Below, in pieces: positions 27,940 to 37,137 of a stretch of 64,000 nucleotides of DNA. This DNA is from JBKBYG01 sp046313435 (GTDB lineage Bacteria; Pseudomonadota; Alphaproteobacteria; Rickettsiales; Arcanibacteraceae). The notes beneath the pieces are model-generated. The model was not told where the DNA came from, ran no database searches, and saw only the letters and a program-made list of their open reading frames with translations. The translations under genes and the position numbers were made by a program. Position 1 is the stretch's first letter. Each line of letters begins with the position of its first letter. The stretch is taken from NCBI GenBank assembly GCA_046313435.1, contig JBKBYG010000002.1:28836-92835 (forward strand). The letters are read 5' to 3'.

Positions 27940-28227
27940 ATAATTACCTCATTATTAAAGAATAGAAAATTTCTTATTTAATAAATAGTTATGTTTTGGC
28001 TTTACTTCAAGTTTATGAGAAGAAAATATATAATTTATAGTTGTTTGAGTTAGATATACAAACACTAAACAACAAAGAAGATAGACTATAAATCAACTGT
28101 TATTAACAACTATTAAAAAGGTAATATTGCTAAATTTATTTGAAAAATTTATTATTTATAAATAGGTTTTACGTATAATTCGATGTGCATAGCTATTTTA
28201 AAATTAAAGGAAATTGTAATTATAAAT

Positions 28228-29985
28228 ATGAAAAATATTCATCCTTCACTTAATAAAATATTAAATGATAGCAATATTGATTCAAGCATAGATTCTAATT
28301 TTTTAAATCAAATAAATAATGAATTTACTAAGTTTGACGAACAAATAAAGGAATTAAACAACTATAATAAAAACAAGGATGAGTATTGGGCCGGAATAAA
28401 TCATGAATTACGTACTCCATTAAATTCAATATTAGGAATGAGTGATTTACTTGCGGAAACAAAATTGAATAATGAACAGGAAAACTGGTTATCAATTATA
28501 AAAAATTCCAGTGAGTCATTAATTGAAATAATAAATGATGTATTAGATTTTTCAAAACTTGCAGCCGGCAAATTTAACTTAAACAACTTGCCATTTAGAT
28601 TATGTTGTCTAATTGAAGAAGTTGTAAATATGGTGGCAATTAAAGTAAAAGATAAACCCGTAGAAATTTTAAACAAATTTCCCTTAGATAATAAATATCA
28701 AATTATAGGTGATTCCGGGCGTATAAGGCAAATACTCGTTAACATTATAGGAAATGCAATAAAATTCACTGAAAAAGGCCATATACTTATTGAACTAGAA
28801 AAGTTGGAAATACTTAATAATAACGAAGCAAGAATTCAAATTTCAATTACTGATACGGGAATTGGGATTGATCCAAGTAAATTAGAATCTATTTTTGGAC
28901 AATTCAACCAAGCTGAAGCTTCTACAGCAGCAAATTTTGGAGGGACTGGGCTAGGGCTTTCTATTTCAAAAAAACTTGCTGAACTAATGCGAGGCAATAT
29001 TACTGTTACAAGTGAAAAAGGTAAAGGTTCAAAATTCGTTATTGACTTGACAATGCCTTTGATTGAAAGAAAATGCAAAAATTTTACCGATGTATCTGTG
29101 CCCGATTTTTCTCAATTGCGGATTTTAGTAGTTGAAGATTACCTGTATAATCGTGATCTTATACTTCATTACTTAGAACCCACCAATTCACAAAATACAG
29201 TAATAGAGAGTGCTACAGCTGCTCTTGAATTAATAGATAATCCCAGTACAGAACCATTTGATATAGTGCTATTAGACTATAGTTTGGATTTAATAAACGG
29301 TTTAGAATTAGGTAAAAAAGTTAGATTATTACCAAGATATAATAATACATTATTAGTAATGGTTACATCATTTAGCGATATCAGTTCAAATTTTGACAAA
29401 GATATTCTTAAGAATAATGGCTTTAATGGATTATTATTAAGGCCTTTCCATTCATGGCAACTAGTTAAAATGTTGTCCATATTATGGCAAGCAAGGAATA
29501 ACACTGAAGAAATAGGATTTATAACTAAAGATACAATTAGAAAATTTGAAGATGACAAGGATAATATAAGTGTAAATACTGATGAGAAATTTGATTTTTC
29601 TGGCATTAATATTTTAGTAGCAGAAGACGTAAAAGTTAACCAGCTTTTACTAAGCAATATTATTAGTAAGTATCAAGCAAATATAAACTTTGTATCAAAT
29701 GGTGTAGATGCTTTAAAAATGTATCAAAAAGAAAAATTTGATATAATATTTATGGATTGTCACATGCCTGATAAGGATGGGTATGAAACTACTCAGGAAA
29801 TTAGAGCTTTTGAAAATAAAAATAATAAACATACGATAATTGTAGCACTTACTGCAGATGCACTTGAAGGAGACAGAGAGAAATGTATTGCTGCAGGCAT
29901 GGATGAGTATATATCAAAGCCATTTAAAAAAGAAATTGTACTTAATATGATTCAGAAATATAAGAATAAAGGATTTAAAAAATAG
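28228..29985 (+). CDS. Hybrid sensor histidine kinase with two receiver domains
   Basis: A 585-residue cytoplasmic kinase without membrane helices. Domains in order are HisKA with the phospho-His in NHELRTPLNS (about 59), HATPase (N-box GNAIKFTEKG, G1 DTGIGIDP, G2 GGTGLGLSISKK), REC1 (about 300-415) and REC2 (about 460-580). REC2 has the full set: acidic pair, Asp in FMDCHMP, Thr in ALTADA, Lys in SKPFK. REC1 keeps Asp in LLDYSL but has Arg in place of the conserved Lys (LLRPF). A further frame start at 28183 lies only four bases after a TATAAT (28174-28179), so ATG 28228 is preferred. Confidence 0.9.
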   Translation: MKNIHPSLNKILNDSNIDSSIDSNFLNQINNEFTKFDEQIKELNNYNKNKDEYWAGINHELRTPLNSILGMSDLLAETKLNNEQENWLSIIKNSSESLIEIINDVLDFSKLAAGKFNLNNLPFRLCCLIEEVVNMVAIKVKDKPVEILNKFPLDNKYQIIGDSGRIRQILVNIIGNAIKFTEKGHILIELEKLEILNNNEARIQISITDTGIGIDPSKLESIFGQFNQAEASTAANFGGTGLGLSISKKLAELMRGNITVTSEKGKGSKFVIDLTMPLIERKCKNFTDVSVPDFSQLRILVVEDYLYNRDLILHYLEPTNSQNTVIESATAALELIDNPSTEPFDIVLLDYSLDLINGLELGKKVRLLPRYNNTLLVMVTSFSDISSNFDKDILKNNGFNGLLLRPFHSWQLVKMLSILWQARNNTEEIGFITKDTIRKFEDDKDNISVNTDEKFDFSGINILVAEDVKVNQLLLSNIISKYQANINFVSNGVDALKMYQKEKFDIIFMDCHMPDKDGYETTQEIRAFENKNNKHTIIVALTADALEGDREKCIAAGMDEYISKPFKKEIVLNMIQKYKNKGFKK

Positions 29986-30061
29986 TTAGAATTTAAAGTT
30001 CTTTACTGAAATTGAAATAAATGTTAAAAATTATTGCTTTGATAACTTTATTATAGCTACT

Positions 30062-30730
30062 ATGCCAAATAACTTAATATTATTATTTTCTAGAAATAAT
30101 ATTTTTAGTATAAAAAAATTTTTTGAAATTCATAAACCTTTGCCTGATTTTATAGATTCTCAAGGTAATACTTTGCTTCATCTTGCTGTTTTACATAGTA
30201 ATAATGTTAGTATAATTCAATTTGTATATGAATATAATAAAGAAAACATCAATATAGAGAATAATGATGGTGATACACCCTTAATGTTAGCTGCAAAAGC
30301 ATTTAAAACAGAAATAGCAAATTTCCTTATCTTAAAGGATGCAAATATAGAAAATCATCAGAGCGAACTTTTTATTAATTTTTTTGCTAAAACTGGCCAA
30401 ACAAAGCTTTTAGGTGAATTAATTGATGCTGGAGTAGATATTGAGTCTGTTGATAAGGATTTAAGGACATGCCTGCACTTAGCATGTTTTCATAATCAGA
30501 TTGATACTGTTAAGCTGCTGATAAGTGCAGGTGCAAATTTAAATGCTTATGATAAAGATAACAAAACTCCATTACAGTTAGCAGGGTCGAAAGGATATTT
30601 TAATATAGTTTCAATTTTTAATGAAGAGAACCAAAGTTTTGTGAAGGATATTGTTAAAAGAAACTTAGGTGAAAGAAATTGGCAAAATAAACTTATTTTA
30701 GAACAGAATGCAAAAAAGCAAAAACTTTAA
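30062..30730 (+). CDS. Ankyrin-repeat protein (222 residues)
   Basis: About five ankyrin repeats, between residues 20 and 190: GNTLLHLAVLHSNN, GDTPLMLAAKAFKT, then GKTKLLGEL-type, RTCLHLACFHNQIDTVKLLI and NKTPLQLAGSKGYFNIV. There is no signal peptide and no F-box-like tail; the end is a short Lys/Gln/Asn segment. Ankyrin proteins of intracellular bacteria often act in the host, but secretion cannot be judged from sequence. Its stop overlaps the convergent DUF4385 gene by four bases. Confidence 0.85.
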   Translation: MPNNLILLFSRNNIFSIKKFFEIHKPLPDFIDSQGNTLLHLAVLHSNNVSIIQFVYEYNKENINIENNDGDTPLMLAAKAFKTEIANFLILKDANIENHQSELFINFFAKTGQTKLLGELIDAGVDIESVDKDLRTCLHLACFHNQIDTVKLLISAGANLNAYDKDNKTPLQLAGSKGYFNIVSIFNEENQSFVKDIVKRNLGERNWQNKLILEQNAKKQKL

Positions 30731-31203
30731 CCATACTTAATTTTCCATTCTTTTTTCATATTTGCATATTTTTTATTAGATTCTGCTTCTTTCCATTTCT
30801 CAAAAAAAATTGAAGCACTTATTGCTTTTTGTGGATCTCCTGTTCCCCTTTCTAATTGATGATAATCTTCTTGGCTATATTTTCTTCCGCCCTTATAATT
30901 GCAATATCTTCTTGCTCTTGTATAGCCCATTTGTAAGAATTTTCTTGCCATGTCAGCGCCAATGAAGTCATCGTTTTCTAAATATTCTAAAAATAACTTA
31001 TATATTGTTTCGCTACTTTCTTTTGCAATTTCTGGTGTTTTAAATCTCCAGAAATGTACTATTTCACCTTTATAGGGCTCACAAGTTAGAACACCTTGCT
31101 CTCCTTTGCCTACCTTGTATAATTCAGGGTTTTTGCGGTAGTCAATCCCTTGTTTCCATTGGTAATTCTCGTAATCAAAGTTCAAATATGAAGGTCCACT
31201 CAT
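30727..31203 (-). CDS. DUF4385 family protein
   Basis: A 158-residue soluble protein matching my memory of DUF4385: KNPELYKVGKGEQGVLTCEP, then HFWRFKTPEIAKES and DMARKFLQMGYTRARRY. These phrases are strongly conserved in bacteria and some phages and algae. Function is unknown. It is out of place among repeat-protein genes and may have been acquired. It converges on the ankyrin gene with a four-base stop overlap. Confidence 0.85.
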   Translation of the reverse strand: MSGPSYLNFDYENYQWKQGIDYRKNPELYKVGKGEQGVLTCEPYKGEIVHFWRFKTPEIAKESSETIYKLFLEYLENDDFIGADMARKFLQMGYTRARRYCNYKGGRKYSQEDYHQLERGTGDPQKAISASIFFEKWKEAESNKKYANMKKEWKIKYG

Positions 31204-31298
31204 AATTTCAAGCCTAATTATATTTTTGAAAAAAATTCAATATTTATTAATTTTTTAACTGTATTATTTTTTTATTATTATGTAATTAAATAAATATT

Positions 31299-32258
31299 AT
31301 GCTAAGCTATATAAAAGAAAATTGCAATATAAGACAAATAGATATAACGATAGATGAAATTCTATCATCTAAGGCTATTTGGCTTGATTTAGTTGATATG
31401 CTACCTGAAGAAGAAGTAAGGATTGAAAAAATATTGGGTATTGATGTACCGAATGCAGAAGAAACATTGAATATATCTATATCACAAAGGCTATATGAAG
31501 AAAATAATGCCATATATTTAACAATAACGTTATATATAAACAAAACAGATGATATATATAATCTCCTTCCCCATACTTTCACTTTTATTATCACTAAGGA
31601 AAGATTAATTACTGTAAGAGATTCAGATTCTGAAATATCATTGAAGTATTTCACTGATCATCAAAATTATATTGAAAAACCTTCCTTGTTAGTTTTTATA
31701 ACTATATTAAAGAATATTATTGATAAGTTAGCCTCATTTTATGAAATTATTGGACATGAGCTAGACAATAAAAATGATCAACTACTCAATACCAATTCGT
31801 CAGATATTAACTATAAATCTATGTTAAAGATTATTACCTCGTTAGGAAATTCAATATCTAAAACTAGGGAAAGTATAGGTACAGTAATGAGAATGCTGAT
31901 ATTTTTATCAAAATCAGATCTTATAAGTCATAATGAAAATTTTATTAATACGGTCAAAATATACTTAAAAGACTTAGGAGCAATTAGTGATCATGCAAAT
32001 TTTTTATCTAACAAAACAACATTTCTACTCGATGCTACTTTAGGTTTAATTAATATTGAACAAAATAATATTATGAAAATTTTCTCTGTTACCTCCGTTA
32101 TATTTACTCCTCCAATGCTCATAGGGTGCATATACGGTATGAATTTTGAATTTATGCCTGAACTTAAATTAAAGTTTGGATATTTATACGCATTGTTTTT
32201 TATGCTAATTGCAGCTTATATGCCATATAGATATTTTAAGAAAAAGAAATGGTTATAA
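31299..32258 (+). CDS. corA: CorA-family divalent cation transporter
   Basis: A 319-residue protein with a long N-terminal cytoplasmic domain and two C-terminal membrane helices (about 262-283 and 293-312). The selectivity motif is present as YGMNFEFMPEL between them. CorA pentamers carry Mg2+ (some Co2+/Ni2+) across the inner membrane. The basic end YFKKKKWL is typical. Length is normal. Confidence 0.93.
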   Translation: MLSYIKENCNIRQIDITIDEILSSKAIWLDLVDMLPEEEVRIEKILGIDVPNAEETLNISISQRLYEENNAIYLTITLYINKTDDIYNLLPHTFTFIITKERLITVRDSDSEISLKYFTDHQNYIEKPSLLVFITILKNIIDKLASFYEIIGHELDNKNDQLLNTNSSDINYKSMLKIITSLGNSISKTRESIGTVMRMLIFLSKSDLISHNENFINTVKIYLKDLGAISDHANFLSNKTTFLLDATLGLINIEQNNIMKIFSVTSVIFTPPMLIGCIYGMNFEFMPELKLKFGYLYALFFMLIAAYMPYRYFKKKKWL

Positions 32259-32415
32259 TAGACTAATTGCACACTTTACAATAGTTAACCTTATACAGCT
32301 CGAAATTTTTAATAGACAAACACTCAAATTTACAACCTCTCCTTGAAAAGAATATAATTAATATTATTTAATTATAAACCAGCTTATTAACTAATTTTTT
32401 TAACGGAGTTATGAA

Positions 32416-33183
32416 ATGAACGAGTCCAATTTGTTTGAAATGCTTGATAAAAATGGAAAAAAATATTCTAAACCATTAAATGAGATAGGAGCTAATGATC
32501 GAGACGGCGAAGATAAAACAGGTTTAATTTTATCTGTAATTAGAGGGGATATTGATAGCGCAAAGATATTTTTAGAAAAAGGCACAGATGTAAATGCAGT
32601 AGATAGGTATGGATGTACAGCGTTACATTATGCTGCGATGCGTAATCATAAAGATGTATTAGAATTATTGTTAGAAAATAATGCAAATGTTGAAATTAAA
32701 GGAGGAATAAATTCCGAGACTGCTATACATATTGCAGCTGCAAGAGGTAACTTAGAAGGAGTACGCATGCTTTTACAATACAAAGCTAGCATTGAATCTA
32801 CTAATATGTATAAACAAACACCATTGCATATTGCTGCAAAACATGGCCAAATTAAAGTAGTTGAAATTCTTTTAAATGAAAAGGCAGTTATGGATGCTAA
32901 AGACTACCACGGCTCCGCTCCAATTGATGAAGCTGCAAGATTTAGTCACTATGGAGTTGTAGGAAAATTTTTATCTTTAGGGCAAACAGTAAGTGATAAA
33001 ATGAAAAGCTATATAAAAAATTGTCATTCAAAAGAAGAATTGGAAAAGTTAGAAAGCTTTATTAACGAATTTCCTAGTAATAGTTCACAATCTAATGACT
33101 TAAATTCAAAAGCAACTAAAGAAGAAGAAATTTTTGAGAAACTAAATCTAAAGCAAAAAGAGTCAAATGGTCAATTTAGATAA
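32416..33183 (+). CDS. Ankyrin-repeat protein (255 residues)
   Basis: Five well-formed ankyrin repeats span about residues 30-195: KTGLILSVIRGDIDSAKIFL, GCTALHYAAMRNHKDVLELL, ETAIHIAAARGNLEGVRMLL, QTPLHIAAKHGQIKVVEILL and SAPIDEAARFSHYGVV. The C-terminal 60 residues are charged and rich in Ser, Asn and Glu, with no F-box-like stretch. A GGAGTTATGAA ribosome region precedes the ATG. A strong hairpin follows the stop. Confidence 0.88.
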   Translation: MNESNLFEMLDKNGKKYSKPLNEIGANDRDGEDKTGLILSVIRGDIDSAKIFLEKGTDVNAVDRYGCTALHYAAMRNHKDVLELLLENNANVEIKGGINSETAIHIAAARGNLEGVRMLLQYKASIESTNMYKQTPLHIAAKHGQIKVVEILLNEKAVMDAKDYHGSAPIDEAARFSHYGVVGKFLSLGQTVSDKMKSYIKNCHSKEELEKLESFINEFPSNSSQSNDLNSKATKEEEIFEKLNLKQKESNGQFR

Positions 33184-33206
33184 ATAATAAAATCTTATAA
33201 TTGTTT

Positions 33207-33252
33207 GAAGAAAGGGCTATAAATTATTTTTATATTGTATAGCCCGTTCTTC
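33207..33252. terminator. Long convergent hairpin, one arm in ratA
   Basis: GAAGAAAGGGCTATA (33207-33221) pairs with TATAGCCCGTTCTTC (33238-33252) with a single internal mismatch and a 16-base loop rich in T. One arm lies inside the last codons of the RatA-like gene. It is a good candidate for a bidirectional terminator. Confidence 0.7.
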
Positions 33253-33765
33253 AAAAGCTTTAGTCATAGTTCTTACTGCGGTTTCAAATAATGAGCCAAT
33301 AAGTTTATTTAATATTTTTGATTTAAATTCAAATTCAATTTCGAATAAAACTTTAGAATTTGCTTCATCAATAGGGTAAAATTCCCATTTGTTGTATAGT
33401 GTCTTGAAAGGGCCGTTAATTGCTTCCGATGTAATATAACCAGTAGACTCCTGGCATAACCCTACATCTTCGTACACTCCCGTTCTGTGCTTCAAATCTC
33501 CTTCAAATCCTTTTACAAAAGCGCGTTCCGCAAGAAGTCTAGTATTATTTTCTGGAGCCAGATAAGTAACTTTCGAAGTATATTTTTCTGTAATATTTTT
33601 GAAATTGATAAGCATATTAGCATAAAAAAAATTTTCATTACTCTCGAGGATTCTTACTGCGTCACACCAAGGCAGAAACTCAGGGTATTTTTTAACATCT
33701 TTGACGATATTAAAAATTTTCTCAGCGCTTATATTGTAATTATATTCTTGCTTATATTTATGCAT
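33217..33765 (-). CDS. RatA/COQ10-like START-domain protein
   Basis: A 182-residue protein of the polyketide cyclase/COQ10 type. Its signature is YNISAEKIFNIVKDVKKYPE followed by FLPWCDAV, then the beta-grip region and LFETAVRTMTKAFEERA helix. Relatives bind coenzyme Q (mitochondrial COQ10) or act as RatA. It starts eight bases inside the end of lipA, as is usual in alphaproteobacteria, so the two are translationally coupled. Confidence 0.9.
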   Translation of the reverse strand: MHKYKQEYNYNISAEKIFNIVKDVKKYPEFLPWCDAVRILESNENFFYANMLINFKNITEKYTSKVTYLAPENNTRLLAERAFVKGFEGDLKHRTGVYEDVGLCQESTGYITSEAINGPFKTLYNKWEFYPIDEANSKVLFEIEFEFKSKILNKLIGSLFETAVRTMTKAFEERAIQYKNNL

Positions 33766-34681
33766 TTGCTAAGGTTGCTTCTCGAGCTGATTTCAATTTT
33801 TTAAAATCATCTCCTGCATGATAAGAGGAACGAGTAAGAGGACTTGCTGAAACCATTAAAAATCCTTTAACTTTAGCCATACGTTCGTAAATGCTAAATT
33901 CCTCAGGAGTAATATATTTTTGAAGTTTTGCATGCTTAGGCGTAGGCTGAAGATATTGACCAATTGTTATAAAATCTACTTGTGCCGAACGTAAATCGTC
34001 CATTACTTGTAAAACTTCATCTTTTTTTTCTCCGAGTCCTAACATCAAACCAGACTTTGTAAAGATTGATGGATCAATTTCTTTAACTTTATTCAGCAAT
34101 TTTAAAGAATGAAAGTAACGTGCACCAGGTCTTATTTTTGCGTATAAAGAAGGCACAGTTTCGATGTTATGATTATAAACATCAGGCTTAGCTTCAACTA
34201 TTTTTTCAACTGCGTTTTTTTTATTCATGAAATCTGGCGTTAATATTTCTATTGTGGTTGTTGGCGAAGATTCTCTAATTTTTTTTATGCATTCAACGAA
34301 ATGGTTTGCCCCGCCATCTTCAAGATCATCGCGGTCAACTGAAGTTATTACAACGTGAGATAGGCCTAATTTTCCTATAGCTTCAGCTAAACGTTCGGGT
34401 TCATGAGGATCAAGTAAGTCAGGTATACCTGTAGCCACATTGCAAAACGCGCATGATCTTGTACATACTGAGCCTAAAATCATTACCGTTGCATGCTTCT
34501 GTGACCAGCATTCCCCTATATTTGGACACGCAGCTTCTTCACAAACTGTGTTTAATTTATATGATTTTATGAGATCTTTTGTAGAGTTATATTCTTTTGA
34601 AACGGGTGCTTTAACTCTGATCCAATCAGGTTTGGAAATTTTTTCTTCTACAGGTGGTGCAGAGTTTCCTATATTATGCAT
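33758..34681 (-). CDS. lipA: Lipoyl synthase
   Basis: A radical-SAM enzyme that inserts two sulfurs into octanoyl groups on 2-oxoacid dehydrogenases. Both iron-sulfur motifs are clear: CEEAACPNIGEC for the auxiliary cluster and CTRSCAFC for the SAM cluster; RSSYHAG near the end is the conserved serine region. The frame extends to 34750 (330 residues), but the extra N-terminus is basic and hydrophobic and unlike LipA. ATG 34681 gives 307 residues and overlaps the upstream gene by eight bases, the same spacing as between lipA and ratA, so I chose it. Confidence 0.95.
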   Translation of the reverse strand: MHNIGNSAPPVEEKISKPDWIRVKAPVSKEYNSTKDLIKSYKLNTVCEEAACPNIGECWSQKHATVMILGSVCTRSCAFCNVATGIPDLLDPHEPERLAEAIGKLGLSHVVITSVDRDDLEDGGANHFVECIKKIRESSPTTTIEILTPDFMNKKNAVEKIVEAKPDVYNHNIETVPSLYAKIRPGARYFHSLKLLNKVKEIDPSIFTKSGLMLGLGEKKDEVLQVMDDLRSAQVDFITIGQYLQPTPKHAKLQKYITPEEFSIYERMAKVKGFLMVSASPLTRSSYHAGDDFKKLKSAREATLANA

Positions 34682-34994
34682 CTTCAAGTATTTTATGCTC
34701 GTCATTAAGAACTTTGGAAATGCTCTTATCAGATTGCGCGCTACTATCAATTGTTATATTATACTTGTTTTTACGTGGATGTGCTATATTCAATATATCT
34801 TTTAACGATAGGCTTGGACTAGATTTATTAGTAGAAGATAAATTTTTCTCAAGTACGCATAAATAGAGGTTTTTTTTATGAGGACTTAAACTCGAAATAT
34901 ACCATCCGTCAGATAAATCTTTATTTATACTTGCAAAATCTTTACTTTTTGACTCAAATGTAACTAATTTCTGTATTATATTTTTTTGGGCCAT
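34674..34994 (-). CDS. Hypothetical protein upstream of lipA
   Basis: A 106-residue protein that I do not recognise. The first half has a compact pattern (LVTFESKSKDFASI, LSDGWYISSLSPHKKNLYLCVLEKN) like a small alpha/beta domain; the rest is Ser/Lys/Asn-rich and probably disordered. There is no membrane segment. Its stop overlaps lipA by eight bases, so it belongs to the lipA-ratA unit. Confidence 0.6.
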   Translation of the reverse strand: MAQKNIIQKLVTFESKSKDFASINKDLSDGWYISSLSPHKKNLYLCVLEKNLSSTNKSSPSLSLKDILNIAHPRKNKYNITIDSSAQSDKSISKVLNDEHKILEDA

Positions 34995-35138
34995 GATAAT
35001 ATTCCAAAATCTGAATCTTTAAAAAGAATAATAGTATTGAATAACTAAATAACACTATATAATATAAAAATTAACTTTATCAAAGATTTAAGTTTATGTC
35101 CATTCTAAATTTAATATATCAAAAATTTCGAGTTTAAT

Positions 35139-35990
35139 TCATCTTGATACTATGGTTTTTGATTGTTCTTTTTGTAGTGAATGTAGAAAACTTGATTTGT
35201 TTTTGAATTTACTTTGCCACACATTATTAGGACATAAAAGATTAACTATTGAGTTAGATTCTTTAGGCGCTAAATTAGGGTCTTTAAGAAAAGATAATAT
35301 GTGCTTATTAATTTCTTTAGGTAAGTCCTTACTTATAGTGAGTGTTTTTGACGCCAAATGAAAATGATATATTTCTTTGGCTAAACTGGATATTGCTATG
35401 TATCTTACCTCCATCTTTTTCAACTCTTCTTTTAGAGTAGGAAAATGCTGATCAAGTGTTTTTAGAGAATCTTCATTTAAATTTTTATAAGGAAAGCCAT
35501 AACGAAAAAGAACTTTAATTGTTGCAGTCAAATCTAAATGAGGAAAATATTCTATTGTATAGTTTAAATTAATATTCGCTAAGTTTGCTCCCTTAAGAAT
35601 AAGCATTTCTACAAGATTAGCATTATTGTTATTTACTGCAAATTGCAAAGGAGTAAATTTTGATATTGAGGCTTTAGTTTCAAGATTAGCTCCTGCATCA
35701 GTAAGTATTTTGACAATTTTAGAAGAATTATTATAAGCCGCCAGATTAAGAGGAGTAAATCCTGAACGATTTAATATTTCTAAAGGATGGCCATACTTTA
35801 ATAAAATTAAAATAATTTTTATGTTTTTTGAAGAAACTGCCAAATGGAGAGGAGAATAACCACATTTTTTCTCAATTGAGTATACTTGATGTTGGTAATT
35901 TCTTAGAATTTTTTTAATTTGTGAAAAATGATTATTATTTATAGCTACGAAGATATTATTTGTCATTAAATTATATATGATAAAATCCAA
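35139..35990 (-). CDS. Ankyrin-repeat protein with F-box-like tail (283 residues)
   Basis: Four ankyrin repeats at about residues 10-150: YSPLHLAVSSKNIKIILILL, FTPLNLAAYNNSSKIVKILT, FTPLQFAVNNNNANLVEMLI and a degenerate fourth. After a linker there is an F-box-like segment, LPKEINKHILSFL (about 225-237), then a Ser/Lys/Asn tail. The start may instead be the ATG at 35966 (MTNNIF), because the first eight residues are poorly supported. F-box-like ends on ankyrin proteins are known from Orientia and poxviruses. Confidence 0.8.
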   Translation of the reverse strand: MDFIIYNLMTNNIFVAINNNHFSQIKKILRNYQHQVYSIEKKCGYSPLHLAVSSKNIKIILILLKYGHPLEILNRSGFTPLNLAAYNNSSKIVKILTDAGANLETKASISKFTPLQFAVNNNNANLVEMLILKGANLANINLNYTIEYFPHLDLTATIKVLFRYGFPYKNLNEDSLKTLDQHFPTLKEELKKMEVRYIAISSLAKEIYHFHLASKTLTISKDLPKEINKHILSFLKDPNLAPKESNSIVNLLCPNNVWQSKFKNKSSFLHSLQKEQSKTIVSR

Positions 35991-36118
35991 AACAGTTTTA
36001 AATTTAGATATATAATTATTTTAAAAAGTCAAGCAAAAGGCTAAATAGATATGATTAAAAGCTTATTTAATTAGGCTTTCTGAAAATCAAGTTTCCAAGA
36101 AATCTAATAGCTAAAGTT

Positions 36119-36712
36119 TTAAAAAATTTTGCGTGCTTGAAGCGCTGCACTTAATGTTCCCTCATCAAGGTAATCAAGTTCTCCTCCAACAGGAATCCCG
36201 TGAGCAAGTTGAGATATTTTTACTTTGTAATTCTTTAGACGTTCAGTAATATAGAACGCAGTAGTCTGACCATCAACTGTGGCATTATTCGCAAGTATAA
36301 TTTCTTGAGTTTCAGAATTGCTTGCTCGTTCTAATAATTTATCAATATTCAAATCATCAGGAGATACATTATCAAGGGCTGATAATGTTCCACCTAAGAC
36401 ATGATATAAACCTTTGTATATTTTTCCTCGCTCAATGGCCCATAAATCTGCTACTGATTCAATAACGCATATTAAAGTCTGATCTCGTTTTGGACTGCTA
36501 CATATTGTGCAAGGAGAAAGAACATCTAAATTAAAGCAATTTTGACAAGTTTTTATTGAATTTGCAGTATTTCTTATACTATCAGCAAGGGGTATCATTA
36601 GACTTTCACGATATTTCATTAAATGAAGTACCGCTCTTCGGCTTGACCTTGGTCCAAGACCAGGAATCCTTGAAAATAAATATACTAAACGGTCGATTTC
36701 ATTCTGTGCCAT
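36119..36712 (-). CDS. recR: Recombination protein RecR
   Basis: A 197-residue RecR. It has the helix-hairpin-helix FSRIPGLGPRSSRRAVLHLM (about 13-32), the C4 zinc site CQNCFNLDVLSPCTIC (about 57-72) and the Toprim region VIESVADLWAIE. The phrase AHGIPVGGELDYLDEGTL is conserved near the end. RecR works with RecO/RecF in gap repair. It sits in the common dnaX-ybaB-recR order, though 89 bases separate it from ybaB. Confidence 0.96.
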   Translation of the reverse strand: MAQNEIDRLVYLFSRIPGLGPRSSRRAVLHLMKYRESLMIPLADSIRNTANSIKTCQNCFNLDVLSPCTICSSPKRDQTLICVIESVADLWAIERGKIYKGLYHVLGGTLSALDNVSPDDLNIDKLLERASNSETQEIILANNATVDGQTTAFYITERLKNYKVKISQLAHGIPVGGELDYLDEGTLSAALQARKIF

Positions 36713-36801
36713 CGATATTCGTAAACTTTAAAATTGACATTGCCCTTATCTTATTTGCATTGATGCTATAATTATAGTCAAATTATTTTTATCTAATGGA
36801 A

Positions 36802-37122
36802 TTAAAATGGGAACTTAAAACCTGGGGGAAGGCCAAGACCACCAAGCATAGAAGAAGCTTCACCTTCAGATGCATCATCAGCTTTTTTAATAGCATCGTT
36901 AAATGCTGCAACAATTAAATCTTCAAGCATTTCCACATCATCTTTGACGACTATCGAAGGATCAATCTTAACTCTTAAAAGTTCTTTTTTACCGTTAATA
37001 GCAACAGTAACTAAGCCTCCTCCAGCGCTGCCAGTAAATTCTATGCTTGCCATTTTTTCTTGCATTTCGGCCATTTTCTTTTGCATAGCCTGAGCTTGTT
37101 TCATAATTTGATTAATATTCAT
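36802..37122 (-). CDS. YbaB/EbfC nucleoid-associated protein
   Basis: A 106-residue protein of the YbaB/EbfC type. The first 30 residues form a Met/Gln/Lys helix (MNINQIMKQAQAMQKKMAEM), followed by the strand GSAGGGLVTVAINGKKELL and the end of LPPGFKFPF. The family binds DNA as a dimer. It lies between dnaX and recR, 15 bases after dnaX. Confidence 0.95.
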   Translation of the reverse strand: MNINQIMKQAQAMQKKMAEMQEKMASIEFTGSAGGGLVTVAINGKKELLRVKIDPSIVVKDDVEMLEDLIVAAFNDAIKKADDASEGEASSMLGGLGLPPGFKFPF

Positions 37123-37137
37123 AATATATCCTTTTAA

